Assembly: GCA_949592205.1 (NCBI GenBank)
Contig: CATIUR010000003.1
Coordinates: 145,181,259-145,245,258 of the forward strand
Source of the DNA: Helichrysum umbraculigerum
Taxonomy: Eukaryota > Streptophyta > Magnoliopsida > Asterales > Asteraceae
Direction: 5' to 3'
DNA length: 64,000 nucleotides
Below the pieces are notes generated by a model, which was not told the origin of the DNA, made no database searches, and saw nothing but the letters and a program-made list of their open reading frames with translations. Shown here in pieces: positions 22,232-33,700 of this stretch (its first letter is position 1; each line of letters opens with the position of its first letter). Both the position numbers and the translations under genes were made by a program.

Positions 22232-23482
22232 ATGGAATCCACAACCCAATCCAAAACTTCATGGCCGGAGCTACTCGGAAGCAACAACTGGGAAGGCCTT
22301 CTTGACCCTTTCGACATCGCTCTCCGGACACTCATCCTCCGATGTGGTGACTTTTGTCAAGCCACCTACGACGCCTTCAACAATGACAAAAACTCAAAGT
22401 ATGCTGGCAGCAGTCGCTATGGTAAAAAATCGTTCTTCCACAAGGTCATGCTCCAACCATCCCCTTCCGATTACCAAGTCTCTGCCTTCATTTACGCTAC
22501 TGCCAAAATATCTGTCCCTGAAGCCTTCTTTCTTCACTCCTTATCTCGTGAATCATGGGATCGAGAATCTAATTGGATTGGATACATTGCAACCACTACT
22601 GATGAAGTGAGTAAAACATTAGGTCGACGTGAAATCTATATCGTGTGGAGAGGAACTAGTCGTGATTTCGAATGGATTAATGTATTTGGAGCTAAAAGTG
22701 CATCTGCTGAACCACTGTTAACCCAGAAAACGTTGAGTTCGATTAAAGCAGATGCTGGTGATAGCAGCAGTGATGAAGAGGAAGCGATTCCCAGAGTTAT
22801 GCAAGGTTGGTTAACGATTTACACTTCAGATGATCCAAATTCCGCTTTCACAAAAGTAAGCGCGAGAACACAAGTGTTGACTAGTATCAAACAATTGGTG
22901 GATAAGTACAAAGGCGAAGAAATTAGCATAATCCAAACTGGACACAGCCTTGGTGCAAGTTTATCGATCTTATCAGCCTTCGATCTAGCAGAAAACGGGA
23001 TCACAGACATCCCAATCTCAGCATTCGTGTTTGGTTCACCACAAGTAGGCAATCAAGCGTTTAACGATCGTCTCAACCAATTCTCAAACGTCAAGATCCT
23101 GCACGTAAGGAACAAGATTGATCTCATTCCACTTTACCCAGGTCGGTTACTGGGGTACGTGAACTCCGGGGTCGAATTTGAGATCGATACGCGAAAGTCT
23201 GGGAGCTTGAAGGAATCGAATAACACCGGTGACTGGCATAATTTGCAGGGGATGTTGCATGTGGTGGCTGGGTGGAATGGGACTGATGGTGAGTTTGAAC
23301 TCAAGGTTCAGAGGAGCTTAGCCATGGTGAATAAATCGAGCGAGTTCTTGAAAGATGAATTCTTGATACCGGGGTCATGGTGGATTGAGAAGAACAAAGG
23401 TATAATTTTAAATGAAAATGGTGATTGGGTTTTGGAACCACCAGATGAAGAAGACATCCCTGTCCCCGAGTTTACAGAGTGA
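22232..23482 (+). CDS. class 3 lipase, phospholipase A1-II type
   Basis: A single-exon gene of 416 aa, the usual length for cytosolic PLA1-II enzymes. It opens SWPELLGSNNWEGLLDPFD and continues LRTLILRCGDFCQATYDAF, hallmarks of the PLA1-IIdelta-like branch. The nucleophile is S239 in GHSLG. The probable acid is D297 (NKIDLIPLYPG). The His is H336 in DWHNLQGMLHVVAGW, or less likely H343. IYIVWRGTSRDFEW precedes the lid region. No transit peptide is apparent, so it is likely cytosolic, unlike the chloroplast DAD1 branch. Such enzymes release sn-1 fatty acids from phospho- or galactolipids, or hydrolyse acylglycerols. The substrate here is not known. A G-box and TATA box sit just upstream. Codon use is richer in G+C than the surroundings, as expected for a real exon. 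Confidence 0.93.
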   Translation: MESTTQSKTSWPELLGSNNWEGLLDPFDIALRTLILRCGDFCQATYDAFNNDKNSKYAGSSRYGKKSFFHKVMLQPSPSDYQVSAFIYATAKISVPEAFFLHSLSRESWDRESNWIGYIATTTDEVSKTLGRREIYIVWRGTSRDFEWINVFGAKSASAEPLLTQKTLSSIKADAGDSSSDEEEAIPRVMQGWLTIYTSDDPNSAFTKVSARTQVLTSIKQLVDKYKGEEISIIQTGHSLGASLSILSAFDLAENGITDIPISAFVFGSPQVGNQAFNDRLNQFSNVKILHVRNKIDLIPLYPGRLLGYVNSGVEFEIDTRKSGSLKESNNTGDWHNLQGMLHVVAGWNGTDGEFELKVQRSLAMVNKSSEFLKDEFLIPGSWWIEKNKGIILNENGDWVLEPPDEEDIPVPEFTE

Positions 23483-23771
23483 TGGATGTTTGGATTTCGT
23501 TTTGACTGTCGTCGTTTATTTTCATTGCATTTGTTTATGACCCAAGATTGTTTCTAAGATTGTATGATATGATGTGTGATGTTGTTGTTCAAGTGATCGA
23601 ATAGCAAACTTCAGTGCAAAAATACCAAATACAACCAACATGGAAATATATAGCTATATTCAATTAAAAGGGTAAAAAACACAAATACAAATACAAATAC
23701 AAACACAAACACACAACACACATCAACTCACGAATAATTGTCCTGCAATAATGTACTTTGAAAAACGTGTT
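23483..23771. other. convergent 3' flanks with (CA)-rich microsatellite
   Basis: A short gap between the lipase and the LRR gene, presumably both 3' UTRs. About 23683-23722 is a simple repeat of ACAAAT and ACAC units. Confidence 0.6.
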
Positions 23772-26700
23772 TTAGTGATCTGGTAGTTTGTCCTTAAGGT
23801 ATGCCAGTACAGCTTTGGTTCCACGATCAAGAATCGTTCTTCTTATGCTGCAAAAACAGTAAAAATTTAGGCTTTCCCTATAGTGAGACTGTGGGTTACT
23901 TCTTTAAATTTGATGTCTAGAAATCAAGCTCCGTTCTTGCAGTGTTAATCTATTCTATGGTGTGAAAGAAATAATATGAAGTTTAGCCTTAAGTTGTATG
24001 ATCTCACTATTTGCTCATGATTGTTGTAACATACGGAAGTTGATAGCAGAGACAGAGCATACCTTCTCAAAGGGTTTCCATCGAGCTGTAGGACTTGGAG
24101 AGTAGGTTCTAGTAAACCCTGCAGATACAAATTCATAGATTAGACTTCAGTCTACTGGAGATAAACTTTTCTCTTATACTTCTTAACGATAATTATGACG
24201 GATTATCAACTGTCATCTATGTTACAACTAAGGATTCTTAATACCTAGGACAACTCATAATCATTCCATTCAATCTTAAGATGCTCCAATAAAAAGTTTA
24301 TGATACATACAGATCCCAGGAAGATGGAGGCATTTAATAATCCGTAACTAACCCTATATTCAATGCTATAAATTGACGATTCATTTTTCGTGCCGAGACA
24401 AAGAATATTGGACCAGAAAAGATTGTGTACAAACCAGTTCAGGAGGAAGTGTACTGATGTTATTGTCTGAAAGGCGAAGCTCTTGAAGAGAAGTAGCATC
24501 TTTAAAACCCTGCAAGAAATATTCAGTAAATAAGAGTAAAGTTTACATGTGCAAATAACCCCTGGAATTGATTAAAGAGAATTGTTACAATAGAGGTACT
24601 CTACTAGAAAGCAAGTAACCTCTGGAATCGATTGAAGAGAATTTTGACTCATATCAAGAATCCTTAATTTAGGCAAACTTAATAAATCCACCCTGACCTC
24701 TGAAATTTGCATCCTCCTGTTCGATAAAATTAGAAGTTACTATAACAAATTCGTTCAGATCAAGAAGCAGAAAACTTTGTAACACTCACCTTAAATATAG
24801 TTCCTGCAACTGAAGCAAAAAAGAAAATGCAGGATATTCAGGTAAACAACCTGCATTCCCACTTAGATCAAGAACCTGGAGCTTGGAAGCAGCTTGAAAC
24901 CCATCTGATGGAATCTACAAATAATTGATGGAAAATGAGATACACCAAGAGATCATTTAAGATCACATATTTATTGATGAAAGAACTTTAACGAAAACAA
25001 TTATCAATAATTTACCTGTCTAAGTGGATTAATGTCAAGCTTTAAACACACAAGATTGTGAAGTGACTCCAAGATTGAACTTGGCCATTCTTTAATCTTG
25101 TTCCTTGATAAAATCAAAGTCTGCAGCAAGAATGATCATCAAATTGTACCTCACACCTTTTCTAGTAAATGTGATGAACAGGTAGAAAAGGTTAACCTCT
25201 AGGGAAGCACATGAAGAAAGTTGTGCAGGTAGACCCTCTATTGAATTCTTTGAGAGATCAACCTTTGTAATATCACTTGTCTCCCATACTTGTGGTGGAA
25301 CAACACTCAATCCATGCCCTCCTAAGGAAAGTTCCTGAGAAACATCAAGAATAACATACACACAAATATCAGGTAGATTTCACTTAAAGAGATAAAAGAA
25401 TAGAATAGAGAAAGATGAAGAGTCATTAGTATATTAGCATTAATAGAAGCATAAATATGGTTTCTTTGCCTACAAATGGAGTTACACAATTCAACCAACA
25501 AGCAAAGACTATTGATTTGTCAAGTAGTGTTTCATAACAAGCAACCCAGTAATACGCATGAAGAACACTACACTTCGCAAGCACAGAATATTCAGAGAAA
25601 AAGTGTAAAGTAGATGGTTGCTTTTTACATTTGCATATGTTCCTTTGGCCCAGAATCATTCATGCTTCCAACCAAAGTGTTTTGTTAGCATTTTAAAAAA
25701 ATGATGTTTGTTCATGTCAATATGTCATGCACTATAACATGGCATTTTAGGAGGTGATTTTTAGATATAGATAGATCGAGTCCCTTAATAATCTACTTGG
25801 ATGGAAAACGTAAGAAGATATAACCTTTGAACCAAGGGATAACCGAGTGACCATAGCTATAACTTTTTCTTTTTCTTTGTTCTCAGACGTTCCACTCTCT
25901 GCATTGTATATTTATTTCAGTTCATCCGAACATGTACAGGACATATGTGTATAACAAGATCAACATTAAGAATGAACAAAGTGATTTTTATTATATATGC
26001 AAACCAGTAAGAACTTGGTACCTTCTTGGGCCGGGAGTCTACTCCGGAGAAACCTTAACAACGCAGGAGTAGGTCCCGATACCAATGAGCTATATAAAAG
26101 AGGATGAAAATTGTTATACAACCTCCGTGACAGACATAGATCCAAATCAGATACAAAAAATAAAGAGGTAGTTCAAACCTTCTAAGGGTTCGTATGGGAT
26201 TGCCAGTGAGCACAAGTTTCCTCAAACTTGTCATTAAGCCTAAATAATAAGATTTAGGAAGCACATTTAAGATTTCACAGAACGGTTCCAGAGAAATCAA
26301 TATCATGACAAGCACAAAATTTCCAGAAATAGATGAAGTTAGAGCTGAATCTTAATTTAGTAACGAGGTACAATATGTATGTATGCAACATGACAAATGG
26401 AAGCGAGTGCATAAGTGTTTAGTTCTCATGTGCAACTGAATACTACTTTTGCAATAAAATGCCAAAATTACCAATCTCTGGGGGCAGCCCAGACAGTGAA
26501 TTATTGGACAAATCTAAAACTGACAGTGTCAATCTGCATGCCTCCACGGGATACTCCTTTAACTACATAATGATGAAAAAGGATACAAAAACATACTGAG
26601 AATCCAAATTAGCATTGAGAGATTCAAGAAGGGGCAAGTGGAATGATTATAAATGAACAAAATATGAAATTTCTACCTGATTTGAATGAAGATCAAATGT

Positions 26701-28574
26701 CCCTAATTTCATAAGTTGCCCAATTTCTGTTGGTAATGATGTCAGAAAGTTATTCCTACGTATTAGAAGGTAAAACGAAAGGATATATATCATCAGAAGA
26801 AGAAGAAAAATCAATAACTAAAACAACAGCTAACAACTTTTGTTATTGTCTACAAGAACAATTAAAGCATACCCCATATAGAACTCTGCTAAAGATGAAC
26901 ATCCCATTATTGATGATGGAATTAATGCAATTCCTGCACCAGAATGAAATGGAGGATATGTCACATTGTCACCAAATCAAGAGATCAAAGTAAATGAAGA
27001 GAAACTAATAATACTCACTGTTCTGATGCAAGTCAAGGCGAATGAGACGATTGAGGCTTCCAATACTCTCTGGGATACCACTAAGCGTATTTTTTGCTGC
27101 ATCATCAGTGACAGATATACACCTTAAAAGCTATTAACAGTATCAGATTAGAGTAGCATATGCCATATCGGCATATAAACCAAAGCCAAAAAAACAAGCA
27201 CATGACTTGCCTGCATTTAGTTCTGTGAGCAATGTCCATGATGCAACCAGTTTCTCAGATAGAACTGTTAACCTGTTTCCCTAACATGGCAAATGTTTTA
27301 TGCACACAACCAACCAAAGCACTAAGGAAAAAACAAATATTACATGATAATTCTGAAAAAACGATATCAGCAGTTTGCGATACCTCAACATCCAACTTCG
27401 ACATTTTTGAACAATTGCTTAGATCTTCAGGCAAGCTGGTGAGACGATTGTTTGATGCCTACAAGGAAACACTAAAAATATTTCTAAAAATAAAAAAGGA
27501 CATCATTTCAAACCAGGTGCATAGCAATATAAAATTTTAAAAATAAGCATATTAACTTTTATCTTTCTGGAATGAAACCAAAACTATAGCAAGAAAGTTA
27601 CTACATTTACATCAAATCACAATTTCATAAGTCATAAGTGTAGGTCTCAACACATAATGCGTCATACAGTCACACCTTAAGGTCTGCTAAGATCAGACAA
27701 TTTCCAAGGGAGGTTGGAAGATCTTTGAGTTGGTTGCTGGAACAATCAATTCTGTAAAACCGTGTGACGATGAAATTATTCAGCTAGATTTCACAACAAC
27801 TTTTCATTAAATTATATACTTCATTGCAATACCAGTCTATGCATTACTGGTATTCATACAAACCGACATAGATTAAAGGCTCAAGATCCATAATTTACTC
27901 CGCAAAACCTACTTGATCAGAGAAGTTGCTGATCCAACTTGTTCAGGTATCTCACGTAGCAAATTATTCGACACATCTAATGACTTAAGTGATTTAAGCC
28001 TGACAATAAACATAAAGAAAACACATTACAACCAACAACAAAAAATGAAACGGTTCAAATCAGAAGGCAAAAAAGTGCGTTACTCTCCGATAGCAGCTGG
28101 AAGGTGGGAAAGCTTGTTATGGCTAATATTCAACACGGACAATAAAGGTAAGTTTTTTTATATCTTCCTTTATCAATTCAATTTCATTATGAGCCAATAT
28201 CAGTTTTTGTAACTCCACAGCCTGCATCATTTAATCAATAAGAATATACAAATCTACATTTAAAATAAAAAAGAAGGTTTGTATCAGTAGTAAAGTACAT
28301 GTATGTATTATATGAAATATACCTCCCACCAATTTTCACCTTCACCAACTGCATCCAAACTTTTATATACCTCATCTGGCACTTCCCTGATACAAAAGGA
28401 TCAAATCTTGGAGTGGCCATAGTGCATAAAATAATCTAAATAAAGATTTTATTCAATGATTAACACATATACTAGTTTATAAATAATTGAAATTGAGAAA
28501 TGTGATTACTTGAGAGATCGATTTGATAGATTGAGAGAACCAGAAGCTCTTGCGGCTTTTAGCATTCGATCCAT
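23772..28574 (-). CDS. LRRC40-type leucine-rich repeat protein, one-base frameshift in exon 3
   Basis: Twenty-one exons, running from 28574-28510 to 23847-23772; in order: 28386-28323, 28221-28084, 27999-27913, 27751-27676, 27458-27384, 27280-27211, 27096-27019, 26933-26873, 26755-26677, 26562-26472, 26239-26179, 26089-26022, 25898-25825, 25334-25197, 25120-25016, 24914-24790, 24713-24620, 24509-24435, 24118-24063. The product is about 20 plant-type intracellular LRRs without signal peptide or membrane segment. It starts MDRMLKAARASGSLNLSNRS and ends RGTKAVLAYLKDKLPDH, matching Arabidopsis At3g15410 end to end. Its biochemical role is not established; LRRs bind proteins. With one base of the 7-T run at 28153-28159 discounted, the frame gives 584 aa. 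As written it stops after residue 75. Intron 7 is GC-AG (donor AG|GCAAGT at 27211/27210). Confidence 0.9.
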
Positions 28575-29024
28575 TGATCTTATATGTTTATTCCAGATCA
28601 CTTCAATCTATATGATGATGATGATGAAAAAGAAAGGCCGTTGGATCTTGATTTGGCGCCTATATTTTACATCTGCGTTGCGTATATATGATTTAGATTT
28701 AGGGCTTGGATTTTATTCCCATTTTCTGGTCATTTCTTTTCTACAACTGACTAAAAATTTTGAAATTAATATCTGCAAGTAAATAAATATGGATGGATGT
28801 TCTTGTTGTATATTCATGTTTCGGTCCTTTCTTATCAAGACTCCGTATTTTAATTTTAGATTTAAAAAAAAAAAAATTTTTAACAAAATTAGACATGCTA
28901 TGAAATTTAAGATTTAAATGTTTGTTAATTTATTGCAGTACAAATGTTTGTATTTTTGGACAACTAATATTTGTATTTTAAACATGATAACATGGTTATT
29001 GCAATCAAACAAGTGTGATGGAAT
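28575..29024. other. LRR gene upstream region, nothing else recognised
   Basis: AT-rich DNA that must hold the 5' UTR and promoter of the minus-strand LRR gene. I saw no convincing TATA box and no other gene. Confidence 0.5.
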
Positions 29025-29725
29025 CAAGGAAGTACACCATTTTTGTAGAGTATGAAAAACCACTAAAATGGTGCCATGTATACAACACTCATACAAAACC
29101 CATCGAAAAATTATGAAAATTGCACCATTAGATTCATCGTTTGATCCTCTTCGATTTGTCATCTATCAAGACATACTTTCGACGAATTTTTTTTTTTTTC
29201 ATTTTTTGGTGGGTTTCACACTTTACTAACACATGTGTTAAAATGTTGCGTTTAGGGTTTAGGGTTTGGGGTTTAGGGTTTTGGCAAAAACCCTAAACAC
29301 CAAACCCCAAACCCTAAACACTTTACGAAACTCTAAACCCTAAATCTTACTAAACTCTAAACCTTAAACCCTACTAAACCTTAAACCCCACTAAACCCTA
29401 AACCCTGCTAAACCCTAAACCCTCTTAAACCTAAACCCTCTTAAACCTAAACCCTATACTTAAATTAAATGTTTAACTAAATATTAACACATGTGTTAGC
29501 AATTTGTAAAACCCATCAAAAAACGTGGGAAAAAAATTCGTCGAAAGTTTGCCTTGATAGACGGCAAATCGAAGATGATCAAACGCTGAATCTAATGGTG
29601 CAATTTTCATAATTTTTCGATTTGTCGTTTGTGAGATATTTAAGTTAAGGGGTAAATGGGTTTTTTACATGTGAGCATTCTCTTTGTATACATGACACAA
29701 TTCCATTGTACTTCCGTTCTTTTAA
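29025..29725. mobile_element. foldback element with telomere-like core
   Basis: Left arm (about 29025-29245) and right arm (about 29470-29720) are long inverted repeats. Shared blocks include GGAAGTACA, GCCATGTATACAA, AAAATTATGAAAATTGCACC, CTTCGATTTG, TTTCGACGAATTTTTTT and the palindrome AACACATGTGTTA at the inner end of each arm. There is no coding potential. The loop between the arms is the telomere-like tract listed next. Ends and target duplication are unresolved. The size and structure suggest a foldback or Mutator-type non-autonomous element. Confidence 0.7.
29250..29456. repeat. interstitial telomere-like repeats (CCCTAAA-type)
   Basis: Starts as about four units of TTTAGGG/TTTGGGG on the plus strand, flips through GGCAAAAACC, and continues as about twenty degenerate CCCTAAA, CTCTAAA, CCCCACTAAA and CCCTCTTAAA units. 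The plant telomere unit is TTTAGGG. The sign change means the core itself is a small inverted repeat. The units are diverged and unevenly spaced. Confidence 0.8.
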
Positions 29726-30342
29726 AAATCCTTGTACTCTAATGAACTATTCTCTGTAGATATTTACATTATTGAGTTGAGTTCAAAAAAGTATGGCAAA
29801 TCAAAAAAGAATGCAAGAATGAATCTGAGCCGTCCAATTTCATTAAGGGTGGAGGGCTATTTTCGTCCTTTAACACTTCCACATTTAATTAAATAAAATA
29901 ATACAGCAAATAACTGTACAGAAGAAACAAGCAGACCTGTACGTGAGCTAGGGTTCAAAAGTCTCATCACCAATCTCAGAAAAATCACCAAATTGAAGGT
30001 ACGACTTTCATTAATTCGGATCAATTACGTAAAATACAAACTACAGATGATCGATTTTTACTGGATTCTATTGATTTCAACCGATTGGATATGTTTTTCC
30101 ATATACGTAAGTTACACAATACAAAACGTGAAATTGATACAAGTTTTCACGTTTTTTATGATTTCATATCTATATTGTCATTCACAATCACACATTCTAC
30201 TGATTTCGATTGATTCTACAACTAATTCAAGTGTTTTGAGAAGTAAAAAAAAGGGTAGATGATTATGAGATGTTGAAATTGCGTTATAATTCGTTAAATT
30301 GATTCACATGTGAAACTAATTTTTTCAATAATGAATTGTCAG

Positions 30343-31568
30343 ATGGTTGAAATTAAAGGATTTGAACAAGCTGTGCAACAACCAACTACAGCAAAAGCTA
30401 CATGTATGAAATTAATGAAAGTGAGTTATATCACATGTGGTAATATATAGTATGACATTTGAATATAATTTGATGAGAATTGAACAGTACGATATGTGGT
30501 AATAGCCAGTTACACATGTGGTAACCATTATCATGTAAAATTAGAGAATCTTACTTGTACCACATGTGGTAGTAGCTTGTGATAACAGTTATCGTACAAA
30601 ATTATAGAAACGGAATTCTATCACATGTGGTAGTAGCTAAATATCATTTGTGGTAATCATTATCATGCCATATGAAACCATATGGTCTATTTGAAACCAT
30701 ACAGGTTATATATAGATTGCTGGCTAGTTCTTGGTTTATTAGTAAATCTGTTACTAAATATGTCGGGGGGTGTATTTTGGGTGGGTTATATGTCAGAGGT
30801 GTAGGCAGAATAGAATGATTGATTTGGTGTGTGATATGTTTGGATTGCCTGCTTGCTACTGGTCTGTTGAAGGGAATAATATGGTATTATATGTTGGCTA
30901 GTGGTATGAAGATAGTAAAAACTGATTTATACCACATGTGGTAATAGATAGAACTTCCATGAAAACTGAATGGTAGCTAGTGGTAAACGATAAGATATGA
31001 TATTAGAGAAACTAGTTCCTACCACATATGGTAGTAGGTTGTGGTAAACGTTATCATACAAAATTATAGAACTGAATTATACCACATGTGGTAATAGCTA
31101 AAATATGACATGAGGAAAATAATGCAAACTGTGAAATCTCGTATTACCACATGTGGTATTAGACATTACCACATGTGGTACAGTACACTACCACTTGTGA
31201 TAATTTACACTACTGTTTTTCAGGTTTACAAAAAACACCCAACACTACTCTACTAATCTTAAGTGAGATTCAAACACCTGGTGGAAGTACTATTTGGGTA
31301 CCGCAAGCCCCGAAAGAAGAAAAACCTTTTGTAGGACAAGTTGAAATTCAAAATCCAGATGTGTTAAGATATAAAAGTTGCGGAAGACAAAAGGTTGAAG
31401 AGTTCGAAAGAGAAGGCAATAGAAAGTAAGAAAAAGTGCGGAATGTGTGGAGAACCTGGCCGTAATAGACAAACATGTGATAAGAAGAAAGCAGAAGCTA
31501 AAAAACAGGCAGAAGAGAAAGAAAGGGAAACAGAAGAAGCACGACAAGGAGGGCAGGATGGCAATTGA
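30343..31568 (+). pseudogene. FAR1/MURA-like C-terminal remnant with zinc knuckle
   Basis: A first exon 30343-30420 (MVEIKGFEQAVQQPTTAKAT...) follows a clean acceptor. After an acceptor at 31222-31223 the frame reads QNPDVLRYKSCGRQK. Then, one base out of frame near 31390, it reads KRLKSSKEKAIESKKKCG and MCGEPGRNRQTCDKKK, followed by a Lys/Glu-rich tail to a stop at 31566-31568. The order (P..K.RGR.KR.KS..EKA, then C-x2-C-x4-H-x4-C) is that of FAR1-related proteins and MURA transposases. Here the knuckle His is Arg, and the body with the transposase core is absent. A broken transposase tail is the best reading. Confidence 0.6.
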
Positions 31569-31761
31569 AGAGTTTGAATTTTTTTTATATTTCTTAAAGT
31601 TACTTTCAATAATCGGATGTTATTAGATTGAGAGATGATTTAGTTTACTATGCATATTTTCTTTTTTAGAACTATAATAATCTAATAATTGTTTATAGCA
31701 TATAGTGTTTTCTTGCACATAATATGTGAAATGTGTTACTTTATTTACAAAAATCATAAGG
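31465..31761 (+). repeat. direct repeat copy 1 (second copy 32214-32525)
   Basis: The last coding stretch of the zinc-knuckle remnant plus its 3' flank (starting ATAGACAAACATGTGATAAG, ending ACAAAAATCATAAG) is repeated in direct orientation at 32214-32525 with scattered substitutions and small indels. The duplication carries the Lys/Glu-rich tail and stop codon but not the cysteine motif's first half. CACATGTG repeats lie after each copy. Confidence 0.8.
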
Positions 31762-33079
31762 TACCACATGTGATAGAAAGAGGTGTCACATGTGATAATA
31801 AGAGGTACAACAAGTGATACTAAGAGATATTATGCACAACCACATGTGGTAATATGCACTACCACATGTGGTACTATGCAGTACCACATGTGGTGCTAGT
31901 TGTTACCATATGTGGTAGTTGCTAGCACAAATAGTACTTTACAAAAAATGAGGTACCACATGTGATAATAAGAGGAACAACAAGTAATACTAAGTTAAGA
32001 GGTAATACGCACTACCACATGTGGTACTACGCAGTACCACATGTGGTACTAGTTGTTACCATATGTGGTAGTTGTTACCACAAATGGTATTTTACAAAAA
32101 ATGATATAAGGTACCACATGTGTTATTGAATCTAAAAATATCATAGAAGTTGGTTAAAAAATGATTTTGGGACAGTGAATGATTCTTTGAATGCTTGTTA
32201 ATTTCTATAAGTTATAGACAAACATGTGATAAGAAGAAAGTAGAAGCTAAAAAATTGGTAGAAGAGAAAGAAAGGGAAACGGAAGAAGCACGACAAGCAG
32301 GGGAGGAAGGAAATTGAAGAGTTTGAATTTTTTTTATATTGCTTAAAGATAATTTTAATAATCGAATATTATTAGATTGAAAGATGATTTCATTTACTAT
32401 GCTTATTTGTTTTTTAATAACTTGTACTTTTACAAGTATAATAATGTGGTAATTGTTTATAACATGTAGTGTTTTCTAGTACATCATATGTGAAATGTGA
32501 GACTTTGTTTACAAAAATCATAAGTTTTAACCTCAAACATAATGGTTGAGACCACATGTGATATTATCAGGTACCACATGTGATATTAAGAGGTACCACA
32601 TGTGATACTTTTAATACCACATGTGATACTAGCTGCTACCACATGTGATATTAAGAGGTACCACATGTGATACTAGTTGCTACCACATGTGATAGTTGCT
32701 ACCACACATGGTACTTTACAAAAATGATGTATCACATGTGATAAAATGAGGTTCCACATGTGATACGATGAGGTAACACATGTGTTATTCAATCTAAAAT
32801 ATCTTAGAAGTTGGTTAAACAAAAAAAATATGCACATGAAACATTTCAAAACTGAACATAAACCATTAAAGATAAATACATTACATTAACTTCTAAAAAT
32901 ATTCAGAAATACCATACAAATGTACTTTTAGCACAAAAAAAAAAACTGTACTTGAGCATAACCCATACAACTGTATTAGAGCATTAACTTCATATCATAC
33001 CAAAAAACCACAGTCAAAAATAAGAAAGACATTAAACAGACTAGTTTCCTATAGTAGATTCGGTATTGTCTTCAATATC

Positions 33080-33700
33080 TCCTCATGACTTCTTTCCACT
33101 GCTATCTTCACTTAGGTGGTTTGTAATGGTATACTCAATTTGCTTCTCGATCAATTCTTGGGGGTAAGTATGTCTAAAATGCTCAGCAACATTGCCTTGT
33201 ACTTTGCATCATAATCAACTTTGACACCATTGTTATCAAGAATATGGAACGTCTTCTTCTTCAAACAGAACACAAGTAAGTAGTAGTGATGAGACCGATA
33301 TATCGAAAAGTACACCTGTCAGATATATCATAAATATAAGAAAAATGGGAAATGCATTTTTGCTTAGTTTCACATGTGGTACTGCCTTAATCACATGTGG
33401 TAATGCATAATACCACATGTGGGAAATGCCACATGTGATAAATGCCTAATACCACCTGTGATACGGTTCAAAATCAAAATGAAGACAAGGGAAGGAACAA
33501 AACAAAAAACGTAGGTTACCATTTCAACATTTCTTAACGATGTCAACTCGGAATCTTCTTTCACCCAACCAAGCAGGGAGGTTTGGAAAGCTTCAAGCCT
33601 TTCATTGTTTTCCAATTTGAACATATTATCAATAGTAAGGTTAGATGAAGTACCCTGTAAAACTGCAAAAAATATAAACACAAAAAATATATATTAATAT
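33080..33700 (-). pseudogene. Ulp1/C48 peptidase-like C-terminal remnant
   Basis: On the minus strand near 33670-33525 a frame reads NMFKLENNERLEAFQTSLLG and WVKEDSELTSLRNVEMV. After a gap a frame near 33318-33150 reads QVYFSIYRSHHYYLLVFCLK, then KKTFHILDNN. The pattern HHYYLLVFCLK..FHILDN matches the catalytic-His strand of Ulp1-like proteases carried by plant transposons (H-Y..V.CLK...ILDN). The catalytic Asp and Cys parts are not seen, and stops and frame changes interrupt the rest. A minus-strand exon at 42453-42372 (IDIRDEIALSKASTSPINAV...), beyond the nested retrotransposon, may belong to the same transcript. Confidence 0.5.

Noticed and set aside
29250..29456. A true chromosome end or telomere
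   Set aside because: Units are degenerate, change strand, and are enclosed by inverted arms with genes on both sides. It is interstitial.
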